Origin: Siphonodentalium dalli | Taxonomy: Eukaryota > Mollusca > Scaphopoda > Gadilida > Siphonodentaliidae | Reading direction: 5' to 3' | DNA length: 64,000 nt | NCBI GenBank assembly: GCA_032622095.1 | Contig: CP136061.1 | Location: 66,899,127-66,963,126, forward strand | Part shown: piece by piece, positions 45,946-56,100 of the stretch | Layout: each line of letters opens with the position of its first letter | How positions within the stretch are numbered: position 1 is the stretch's first letter | Notes under the pieces: generated by a model | The model's input: only the letters and a program-made list of their open reading frames with translations | Told to the model about the DNA's origin: nothing | Database searches by the model: none | Made by a program: the position numbers and the translations under genes

Positions 45946-46470
45946 ATATATGACAGTAACACTTCATTAGTGACTGGCGTAATCATTAAAAGTAGATACT
46001 ATATCACAGGTACAATCATATCCACAAGAAAGCCTCCATCAAATATCTTGCACTGAACATTTTTAGGTGGGTCCGATATATCTCCAATTGCTTCCCGGAT
46101 ACATCCCAGCAAATCAGATTGTGTCCCCTTGAAGTTACCTCCCATTGATGAGGCGAGGGAAATAGCCGACTCTCATGAGAGAAAAACACGTCTGGTTCGG
46201 GGAGTTCTAGCCATCTCGTTATTGTTGATGAGCTGAGAGCTCTCTGTTAAACCTATCAACCCTCCATTTCCTTTCAATTTGTTGTTCTCCTGTTCCTGCA
46301 CTTGATCGTTTGGAATAGCGGAGAAGCGATTTCGGGTTTTTTGAACTGCCCAAATGTTGTTCGAACACACTATTACAAGAAATAAAATATTGGAAGTACG
46401 TGCAAGATATTTGATGGAGCCGTTCTTGTGCATATAATTGTGCCTGCGATAGGATCTACATGTACTTTTA

Positions 46471-47580
46471 ATGATTACACAGTCACCAATGAAGTTTCTG
46501 CTCTACAAACTAGGAAGTGTTAATGTCATGTGTGTTGTGTGGGATAGGTATTTTGAAGGCAGCACAAAGGGCAGCACTAATGAGATTCGTGGTATAGGTC
46601 TTGGACGAAAAGTTGGTGGCCAAACTAAGATTTTTTTTAAATGGAATGACTGCCTCCATCATTCTGACAATAAGCTTGAACTTTTTGTATTCCTGACAAG
46701 TAATGCATCAGAACATGACGATAAAGTGTTAAACATGACAGAATGTTCGTCAACTCTCAAAATAGCAAATTCTTCCTAGTAAATCTTGAGAAACTGTTGT
46801 CAGGAGGAAGCTGATATTAGAATTGTGCCGCACATTATCCATGCGCTTTCTTGTGGGCTGACGATCATCCGTGTTCGGATTGTTGACACAGATGTCCTGG
46901 TAATGGTCATCGGTCTGTTTTCAAAGTTTACGGATGCTAACAGTGGTGGTGATACACGTGTTTCTCTAGGAACAGGCAAAACTAAAACATTGTACCATGA
47001 CAACAGCACATTTTCCGCTCTGGGCGATGACAATTGTTATCACTACCCAATTTTCATTCGATATCTGGTTTTTATACCACTTTGTTCTTCCATATAAAGG
47101 GCAGAAAAAGTTTCTGAATAGCATGGAAATATTATCCCGTTATCACAGATATAGGCTAATCAACCATTTATTCAACTAGATTCGTCCTCATATATTTTCA
47201 AAGAACTCGAACGTTTCATTACCATTAATTATAATAAAGGCTGTCAAAAGTTGCTGATAATGAGGCATATGAAGAGAATTCTCAAAAAACTTGTCACTCA
47301 AAAGGGGCCCTAATACAGCGTATGAAATGAGCCATATACCAAGCAGGATTGTGTCATGACATAACAATTCCAATACATGGCCCGCATGACTCGGAATAGG
47401 CAGTTGAAGATCATGGATGTAAACCATTGTGGACTACATCACCAGAAGCTGCAGCTGTGTGTTCAGAACTCATCAAGTGTTGTTGCAAATCCCAAACTTG
47501 TAACAGGTGCAAATGTGCAATAGTTGATTTACCATGCACATAATTATGCAGTTGTAATTGTGATATTAAGAATGCCTAAA
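46471..47580 (+). pseudogene. Degenerate PIN/FEN-like nuclease-type gene with Cys-rich tail
   Basis: Plus-strand pieces in successive frames give VVWDRYFEGSTKGSTNE, DNKLELFVFL, CQEEADIRIVPHIIHALSCG, VRIVDTDVLVMVIGLF and LGTGKTKTLYHD. Further on are KGQKKFLNSMEILSRYH, ELERFITINYN, ALIQRMK...AIYQAG, PLWTTSPEAAAVCSELIKC, CKSQTCNRCKCA and DLPCT*LCSCNC. This order (VWD.Y, EEADTR, VDTDV, WTT.PEA, C-rich) is that of a multi-copy protein family widespread in marine invertebrates and fish. EEAD and VDTDV resemble the metal-binding acidic residues of PIN/FEN-type nucleases, an inference from motif shape. At least three frame changes and several stops break it. Its start is uncertain. Its 3' end lies in the right arm of P3. 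Confidence 0.65.
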
Positions 47581-49309
47581 ATATTTGTTCAATGTATCAA
47601 CATGGTTACCGGTGATTATAACATGACAATCTATGAATTGCTATATATCCAATGGTATGATCAGACTGTGCACATTATAGTTATACAGGTTCAACATAAC
47701 AAACGTGAATTTAAGAACAGAGTATAAACAAAGATAGATCATCTTTATGTTATGTGTATTATTGATAGACAAATTAAAGTTGTGATCTGAACTACATGTC
47801 TATATATACCCCCTCTTGTATGCTACAATTGTAGATTATATAAGTCAACACCTTCAAATTATTTACAGTATAATAGATTTTTAGAATTTTATTCTATTTC
47901 ACCAAGACATGACATGTATACACCTTTAAATGTGTTGTATTCGACAGTCATATTCGAAACTTTCAAGGCCGCATGTGGTATACGATCTTGGGAAATGTCT
48001 GAGAAATTGCCCATATATTGGTAGAAAATATTTGAAATGATGGTTATTTTACCATAAAATATAGCTGTTGTTAGGCATACAATTGTAAATTTAAACAGTA
48101 TACTGTCAATGAGATTGTTACATAACAATATATGACTAATTGTCATCGACAAACTCACTTTATAAGATTTAACCAAAGATTTATTGAATCTTTACAACCA
48201 AGTCACATTTTCGTGATTTTTGGGGTGAGGGGTAACATAAACCAAATTTTCTGAAACGTTGTTACATATTAACCACATAAAATGTATTCATTGTTTTTAG
48301 TATATATGTCCAAAACATTTAAGACCAAACATTTTGAACTATCGAAAATATCCTATGTGTAAATGACTATTTTATTGGACCAAAATATTTAAAATGACGA
48401 GGATTTTCTTACCAAATTGCATATTTTAGTCGAAAAAGTTGTAAATTTCAACTTTGGTCATTGTGTGTGTAATTGCAATTACAGTATTTAGAAATGTGAT
48501 CGAATAGTGTCCTTTATAGATTCTCATCCATGTTCTATCGGATGTTTATCACAAAAACAAAATTTCATAATTTTTGGGGTGAGGGGTAAGATAATCCAAA
48601 ATGTCTAAAATATCGTAACGAATTTGTCCTAGATGTTGTATATTTTGTTTGTAGTATACATTTCTGAAATTTTTAAGATCTTAACCTTTGATCTACAGTG
48701 AAACAGTTTTGAGAAATTGTCTGTTTATTATTCCGAAATAATTGAAACGAGAATGATTTTATGACAAAATTTCATGCTTTTGGTCCAAAAAGTGATAATT
48801 TTCAAATTTGGTCAGCCTGGATTGCTAATATCTTCAAAATATGACAATTCCGGATGCCTTTATTATGCATGTGCCTTAAATTGTATACCAGTTGGAACGT
48901 CATGGTGAAATAATGATTGAATTTGGCCGCCATCTTTGATTTATACTGGAAACAAGGGTTAATATTGATCAGAAACCTGTTTCTAGTTCACTTTCTGAAA
49001 GAGCACACCTAACTTGACATAATATAAAAAAAATTACACTTTTGGCCAGTCCGTTCCAATATGACAAAATGTTGTCACTAAAACCCCTGTCTCACTCAGG
49101 CCGGCGCTTGCACTGCGCTGCAAAAGTACCAAAATATGAGTAACACGCAGGAGGAGCGCCGAAAACTGTCCAAAATTGTCAAACTTTTAAAACAAAGCAT
49201 GCTCCTATTGCGTTCCTACTTTGTCAAGTCTCACGCTCTTATTGCGTTCAAGTCGCTGTCATTGTGATGCTAGTACGTTCTCAATACGTTTGCAAAACGC
49301 TCTCTGGGC

Positions 49310-49385
49310 GGGCGCGCAGGGTATAAATAGCGTCTGCTGCGTTCTCCAGTCATAGTCAGTTTTTAGTTTGGGGAGAATATACCCA
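49310..49385 (+). promoter_or_regulatory. TATA-box core promoter inside H1
   Basis: GGGCGGGCGCGCAGGG is followed by TATAAATAG at about 49322 and, ~27-30 bp on, by CCAGTCATAGTCAGTTTT, an initiator-like segment. GC box, TATA and Inr at canonical spacing are striking in an element without a visible gene. It may be the remnant of the autonomous element's promoter. Confidence 0.5.
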
Positions 49386-49669
49386 ACAATCCGCAATAGA
49401 TTAGCTGTCCGATTAAATTACTGTCACACTCCGCTGCGACCAGACCGGGGCTTGCATTGCGCTGTAAAATTATCAAAGCGCCGAGCAAAGCGCACTAAGG
49501 TATCCAAGAACCGATTGGTGACGCAGAAACGTCGCAGTTGACACTGGCTAGGACGGGAGAGGGTCCCCGTGATCGCATCTGAGCGCCAGAGCGCCGCGTT
49601 TGTTTTGTGCATGCACAAAACAAGCGCAGAGGTTCGGCGTTCTGACCAGGCGCAGTACCGTCGCCACGA

Positions 49670-50013
49670 CAGCGCAACGCGAACGACATGAGCGCCCCGT
49701 TGACGTAGCAAGGACGGATACAAGCTACTCGTGGTCGCAGCAAGAATTCCTCTGCAACTGCGGTAAGCTTACTACGCCTTGGTCAGAACGCGAGACTCTG
49801 CGCTTGTTTTGTGCATGCACAAAACAAGCGCGGCGCTCTGACAGCGCAACGCGAACGACATGAGCGCCCCGTTGACGTAGCAAGGACTGATACAAGCTAC
49901 TCGTGGTCACAGCAATAATTCATCTGCAACTGCAGTAAAGTTACTACGCCTTGGTCAAAATGCAGAGCCTCTGCGCTTGTTTTGTGCATGAACAAAACAA
50001 GCGCGGCGCTCTG
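49670..50013. repeat. 172-bp tandem duplication in H1 with repeated hairpin
   Basis: CAGCGCAACGCGAACGACAT begins units at about 49671 and 49843. Each unit ends in GCGCTTGTTTTGTGCATG followed by its complement CACAAAACAAGCGC, a perfect hairpin. A third hairpin copy precedes the first unit near 49597. Confidence 0.85.
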
Positions 50014-50813
50014 GTGCCTATGTGCGACCATGGATACCCTTGCCCGTCGTAGCCAGTGTCCACTGCGTCACCAATCGGTTCTTGGAGACGTTAGTGCGTT
50101 CAGGTGTGCGCTTTGATACTTTTGCAGCGCAATGCAAGCGCCGACCTGAGTGTGACAGGGGCTTTAGTCACTACACTATACTGAGTCCGTGTCCCCATGA
50201 ATATGTGTAGACTATGGCGCGTATCCCAAACTCGTTAGTTGCATTTTGAACGCGGCAATACGTATACACAGGTCAATTTGGTTGATGAAGAAGGCCTGCT
50301 ATATATGTTTGGCGTCGAAGAACGGTTGTTATTCGGGTTATGCAGACCTACTATGTTATCATTGTTATGTTCGGAATTCAATAAAAACAGATCAATTTTG
50401 TTCTTCCATTCATTTTTATTGCGAAACGATCGCCTTGCACAAAGCATCGTGTATGCTAAAACTCATGTGTGCTCAATTGATATAGATAAGACCCATATAC
50501 AGTATCATGTATCAGATCCACACTTCCGAACATAACAATTGTGTAAAGTGGCAAAAGATGAATCGGACGGTCCAAAAACCTTTTTGCAGAAATTGCGACT
50601 AATCCGTTTATGAGACAATCGTGCTTGTTACGCGCAGTAAGGGGTTAACGGGTCTTCGTGTCGTGATTATTTTGTACTTACTTATGCTGTTATCAGGTCA
50701 TAGCTTAGCGCTTTGTGTTTCGCAAGATTCTCGTGTTTCACGACGAAAAATGATTTGATTGCCACTAATCGATACAAATTAAAGCCACATATAGTGATCA
50801 CGATTTAAAGATA

Positions 50814-51327
50814 CGTGCGGCATTGGCGGTGGGTATGCTGTTAAAATATTCACCTTCGTCAAAAACCGCCAAAAACAGAAAGAATAGTAAAATATAGACA
50901 GAATTTGTTCTTATACCAATCAGAAATATGGCATAAACAGTATGTTATTGTCAAATGTTTTCCTTTGTTATGTAAACAAAAGCAACAAAAAAAAACGTCA
51001 CAGAGCCTGGCTTTTGTTTAGAACCGGATATGGTAAACATAAAGAGCGTTATTTGTTACTGTTTTCCTGGTATGGAAATAATAAAGAGCGTTTATATCAT
51101 TTGTGTGTTATCATTGCGCTGTGTTATGTAAACAGAAGCAATACTTCTGTGACACGATCAGGCTCTTGTTTACGTACACCATCGTACGTCTTGTCGACAA
51201 TATACTATTTACGCGCTGATTGTGTTTGGCAAATGAACAAAACTATATATATTTTAATATTCCTTCTGTTCATGGCGATTTGAACAAATATGAATATTTC
51301 TGCAACGAACCCCGCCCGTGCCTTTAA
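50814..51327 (+). mobile_element. MITE-A copy B, uninterrupted (514 bp)
   Basis: Termini TTTAAAGATACGTGCGGC and GCCCGTGCCTTTAA are imperfect inverted repeats. Internal blocks AAGAGCGTTATTTGTTAC, TAAAGAGCGTTTATATCA and TACTATTTACGCGCTGATT match the other copies. Positions 50931-50950 show the single TAT where P1 is inserted in copy C. Small frames within are not conserved between copies. Confidence 0.85.
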
Positions 51328-51835
51328 TGCTTATTTGTTGTCGTTCATTATGCGAAATGTGTTTATTATTCGCTTTAACAGGAACTTGTATTTTGCAACC
51401 TGCCTAATATTCCTCTTGTTTCCATAGGACACCAAAGCATCAACCTTTTCAACAAGTGGATACTTTGATCTGGTAAGTCTTAGTACATCATATGGTACTG
51501 AATACAAATTAGCAATCAGATTGCGATCTGTGTTTCTGAAATACATATTTAATAGAATGCATTATGACCAACAATACAACCAACACTAGTCGGGCCGGAT
51601 AAATTAAATATACCCACTTAATTCTCTATAGTAATGTTTCTAAATAGTTCGTTCAAATGGGTAGACACTAAGGCGAGAAGGGTACATTTAGTTACCCGTA
51701 CTATTTCCATTACCTCCAATTGCTCCCATGCATTGCAAATAAAAATACAGGTGTGCTATAATTGAAAATAAATAAACTCTAATTCAGCAGGTAAAATGGT
51801 AGAAATAGCTGGGACTTAACAATCTGCGGGATGGG

Positions 51836-52240
51836 ATGGGATATGGGACAAAACGACAATCTGCGGGACAGAATTTCAAATTGCGTGGGACGGCCGATAT
51901 CTCGAGGAATACAAGGCGTAGGGGGCTCATTTTGGTGTCTAACGAAAGGCCCACATTAGCCCTATCCACACATATAAACCCGCCACTGACCGGACACCAG
52001 AAGTTGCATTATTTGATCGACAACTGACCTAACATGGGGTGGAATTTGGGATAGAATGACAATCTGCGGCACAGGATTTTCAAATTGCGTGGGACGGCCG
52101 ATATCTCGAGGAATACAGCACGTACGTAGAGGGCTCCCTTTGGTGTCTAACGAAAGGTCCACATTCGCCCTATCCACACATATTAACCATGCCACTGACC
52201 GGACACTGGAAGTTACATTATTCGGTCGACAACTGACCTA
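51836..52240. repeat. Two direct ~205-bp units at the left edge of P4
   Basis: ATTGCGTGGGACGGCCGATA with TCTCGAGGAATACA occurs at about 51880 and 52085, each followed by GTGTCTAACGAAAGG and CCACTGACCGGACACY. The second unit lies in the P4 left arm. The right arm has one full unit (inverted, about 54900-55060) and a fragment of the other (about 55130-55165). A diverged relative is at 39600-39700. Confidence 0.8.
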
Positions 52241-55128
52241 ACATAAAATGCCACAAACACGAAAAACTGCGTTCGACTTTAATGTTTAGAATTTAGATTT
52301 CTCGATGAATACGCTAGCAAACAACAAATTTTGGGTATCAAATAACGCAGTGGAATACTGTGCATTCGTTTTTAGCTACAATATGGCTGTTTTAGTGCGA
52401 ATATTGTAATGGCGAACACGCAAACACGCGCCGATAACACAGCTAAAAATAGACTCGATGTTTACAATTACAGGATCGATTTCAGCTGGTATATTCAATA
52501 TAATGGGGCGTATAGTATATCAAAATGTAGGATTAGACACAGGGAATGTATGTTTTTTAAATGGGTCCCACCAGGCGGTGAAATTGTTGCAGAAATTCGC
52601 TCCAAGATATTCGCACTTATTTTTATTTCAGTTGTGACTAAAAGCCCAGATGCCGGAGCCCTGGCGACTAAAAGCCAAGTTACAAAATAGATCAACTGGT
52701 TTGAACGAATGAATATGTCAATGGTAAGACTATTCAAAAGAAAGAATATTCAAATCAAATAGTGTTTATATAGACTTAAAAACTTATGTGTCTGCCATTC
52801 ATATGCGGTGGAGGTTCTCATATTATCTGCCAGTCATACGCGGGGGAGGTTCTCATATGAATACATTATCTGCCTGTCATACGCGGTGGAGGTTCATATT
52901 ATCCACCGGTCATACGCGAGGGAAGTTCTCATATTATCCTCCGGTCATACGCGGGGGAGATTCTGATATGAACATATTATCCGCCGGTCATACGCGGTGG
53001 AGGTTCATATTATCCACCGGTCATACACGAGGGAGGTTCTCATATTATCCTCCGGTCATACGTTGGGGAGTTTCTCATATGAACATATCATCCGCCGGTC
53101 ATACGCGAGGGAGATTCTCATATTATCCTCCGGTCATACATTGGGGACGTTCTCATATGAACATATTATCCGCCGGTCATACGCGAGGGAGGTTCTCATA
53201 TGAACATATTATCCGCCGGTCATATGCGGGGGAGGTTCTCATATGAACATATTATCCGCCGGTCATACGCGAGAGAGGTTCTCATATTATCCTCCGGTCA
53301 TACGTAGGGGAGGTTCTCATATGAACATATTATCCGCCAGTCATACGCGGTGGAGGTTCATATTATCCGCCGGTCATACGCGAGGGAGGTTCTCATATTA
53401 CCTCAAATCAAATGAGGATAATATGAGAACCTCCACCGCGTATGATCGGCAGATTATATGTTTATAGGCAACCCCCCCCCCCCCCGCGTATGACCGGCGT
53501 ATAATATGAGAACCTCCCTTGAGTATGACTGGCAGATAATATAAACCTCCACCGTGTATGACCATCGGATGATATTTTCATATGAGAACCTCCCCGCATA
53601 TGACCGGCAGATAATATGAGAACCCCCCCCCCCCGCGAATGACCGCAGTTAATATGAGAACCTCCCATCTGATAATATAAACCTCCACCGAGTATGACCG
53701 GCGGATAATATGAGAACCTCCCCCGCATTTGGCCGGCGGATAATATGTTCATATGAGAACCTCCCCCGCGTATGACCGGCGGATAATATGTTCATATGAG
53801 AACCTCCCTCGCGTATGACCGGCGGATAATATGTTCATATGAGAACCTCCCCAACATATGACCGGAGGATAATATGAGAACCCCCCTCGCTTTTGACCGG
53901 TGGATAATATGTTCATATGAGAACCTCCCCCACGTATGACCGGAGGATAATATGAGAACATCCCCTACGTATGACCGGAGGATAATATGAGAACCTCCCT
54001 CGCGTATGACCGGTGGATAACATGAGAACCTCCCTCGCGTATGACCGGCGGATAATATGTTCATATGAGAACCTCCCCAACGTATGACCAGAGGATAATA
54101 TGAGAACCTCCCTCGCGTCTGACCGGTGGATAATATGAACCTCCACCGCGTATGACTGGCGGATAATATGTTCATATCAGAACCTCCCTCGCGTCTGACC
54201 GGCGGATAATATGAACCTCCACCGCGTATGACCGGCAGATAATATGTTCATATGAGAACCTCCCCCGCGTATGACTGGCAGATAATATGAGAACCTCCAC
54301 CGCATATGAATGGCGGACACATAAGTTTTTAAGTCTATATAAACACTATTTGATTTGAATATTCTTTCTTTTGAATAGTCTTACCATTGACATATTCATT
54401 CGTTCAAACCAGTTGATCTATTTTGTAACTTGGCTTTTAGTCGCCGGGCTCCGGCATCTGGGCTTTTAGTCACAACTGAAATAAAAATAAGTGCGAATAT
54501 CTTGGAGCGAATTTCTGCAACAATTTCACCGCCTGGTGGGACCCATTTAAAAAAACTACATTCCCTGTGTCTAATCCTACATTTTGATATACTATACGCC
54601 CCATTATATTGAATATACCAGATGAAATCGATCCTGTAATTGTAAACATCGAGTCTATTTTTAGCTGTTTTATCGGCGCGTGTTTGCGTGTTCGCCATTA
54701 CAATATTCGCACTAAAACAGCCATATTGTAGCTAAAAACGAATGCACGGTATTCCATTGCGGTATTTGATACCTAAAACTTGTTGTTTGCTAGCGTATTC
54801 ATCGAGAAATCTAAATTCTAAACATTAATGTCGAACGCAGTTTTTCGTGTTTGTGGCATTTTATGTTAGGTCAGTTGTCGACCGAATAATGTAACTTCCG
54901 GTGTTCGTCAGTGGCGTGGTTAATATGTGTGGATAGGGCGAATGTGGACCTTTCGTTAGACACCAAAAAGGAGCCCTCTACGTGCTGTATTCCTCGAGAT
55001 ATCGGCCGTCCCACGCAATTTGAAAATCCTTTCCCGCAGATTGTCATTCTATCCCAAATTCCACCCCATGTTAGGTCAGTTGTCGATCAAATAATGCAAC
55101 TTCTGGTGTCCGGTCAGTGGCGGGGTTA
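51976..55128. mobile_element. P4: 3.15-kb palindromic element with minisatellite core
   Basis: The sequence from AACCCGCCACTGACCGG inward is mirrored from 55128 inward (GCGGGGTT at the edge) across ~800 bp of non-repeat arm and then a two-way minisatellite. Identity looks about 95%. The arms include GCGAATATTGTAATGGCGAA and GCCCCATTATATTGAATATA. Outside the right end is a partial copy of the left-flank unit, so the real element may be slightly larger. A diverged short relative lies at 39585-40117. No coding frame is shared convincingly between arms; the ~93-aa frame at 52409-52690 is repeated in the right arm but resembles nothing I know. Confidence 0.85.
52795..54310. repeat. P4 core minisatellite, ~35/43-bp units, orientation reversed at ~53410
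   Basis: From 52795 to about 53400 the unit is CATACGCGNGGGAGGTTCTC then ATATTATCCNCCGGT, with an ATGAACAT insertion in the 43-bp variant. From about 53413 to 54310 it is on the other strand. The switch point is a palindrome, CTCATATTACCTCAAAT next to ATTTGAGGTA-like sequence (53389-53424). Long open frames here simply repeat RSYAREVLI-type peptides. Confidence 0.9.
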
Positions 55129-55129
55129 A

Positions 55130-56100
55130 TAATATTCTGTCCCGCAGATCGTCATGTCCCAAATAGCTTCAGGGTTTCCAACGATGCGGTTATTTCTTTT
55201 AACCATAAGCTATCAATCTACGGACTACTATGAAACGCTTGGTTGTCACACATTTAACTTTTAATGTTATATCTCGATAACCTAAATTTCTTAATTACTT
55301 TCCGCTACAAAAATGACAGCATCATCGAATGATATGACCACGCCTATATATACTGCCTAGAATGTACATAAAAACTATAATGCTATTCTTCCTTCGACTT
55401 AAAAGGGAATTTCGATGTTGCATAAGAATTCCCTCGGATATGACTGCCCTGACAATAACATGTGCTGCTAACACGAGTTCACAAGTACATAGAAAAATAA
55501 ACAGGACTCGTGCTGACATGTGCAAAGAGTTACAACCGAGATATTCAGGAACATGTACAGCTGACTCGCCAGTGCGTGATAACTTGACACTAGCCAATCA
55601 AACACGATGAATTGATGACATCACTTAGAGGTCTGAGTGACAGCGTTTTTCTTTCATCTATATATTATTATGTCTTGTTCTTCGGAAATAATCTCATAAC
55701 CCATTGGGAGCCTCGCATATATAAGAGAATGCACTGACTGACAAGGTCAAGATAAATAATGATCGGCCAATGTATTCTCTTAAAGCCGTGGCTCACTATG
55801 GGATAATGCATTGGCACAAGGTTTTCGCAACATTTCAAGAAGCTCCAGTCATGGAAGGGTTGATATTAAAAGCCTATGTTAATTTCCCATAGGGTGTGAT
55901 TTTACAATTTGCAATGTTTCCCGCCCATGAAGCATTGCCGGTCACCATTTTTTGCAATGTTTACCGCTCCGACCGAAAGACCCAGAACATGTTCACGGAA
56001 GCACTGGAACGAAATTTTATGACGTATTTTGACCGTGACATTCAAACCGGAAACCCCAAATCGTCACGATTCAGACGACTTCCGCATTCTTCAAAGTAAA
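55130..56100. other. Non-coding interval
   Basis: Contains a piece related to the hairpin in the piggyBac-type MITE (CGCATATATAAGAGAATGCA at about 55714). No gene recognised. Confidence 0.5.

Larger units (their letters stand above)
49079..50166. mobile_element. H1: 1.09-kb GC-rich TIR element inserted in P3
   Basis: Starts TAAAACCCCTGTCTCACTC and ends with the complement of TAAAGCCCCTGTCACACTC. TIRs run ~50 bp (GGCGCTTGCACTGCGCTGCA and complement). GTCAC flanks both ends (49074-49078, 50167-50171). GC content is much higher than the surroundings. A second terminus-like block (CACACTCCGCTGCGACC, GGGGCTTGCATTGCGCTG) lies inside at about 49424-49470, so the element may be composite. Frames in it are open because of base composition; no transposase recognised. 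Confidence 0.85.
44268..50186. mobile_element. P3: ~4.8-kb palindromic element with nuclease-like gene, interrupted by a 1.09-kb element
   Basis: The left arm (44268 to about 45940) and right arm (about 47300 to 49073) are inverted copies. They share TTGGAACGGACTGGCCAAAA, CCAAGATGGCGG, ACCCCTCACCCCAAAAAT and the cysteine-rich coding end, with somewhat lower identity (roughly 80-90%) than P1. The outermost part of the right arm resumes after the inserted element: TACACTATACTGAGT at 50172-50186 mirrors ACTCATGCTAGTGTA at 44268-44282. The centre (45940-47300) carries most of the degenerate gene. No target duplication was identified. Confidence 0.8.

Noticed and set aside
49424-50210. Several overlapping open frames in the GC-rich block
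   Set aside because: They follow from base composition and tandem duplication in H1; none resembles a transposase.
52788-53961. Long frames with repeated RSYAREVLI/ILSAGHTRGRFSYY peptides
   Set aside because: They are translations of the P4 minisatellite on both strands; no start context, and the period follows the DNA repeat.
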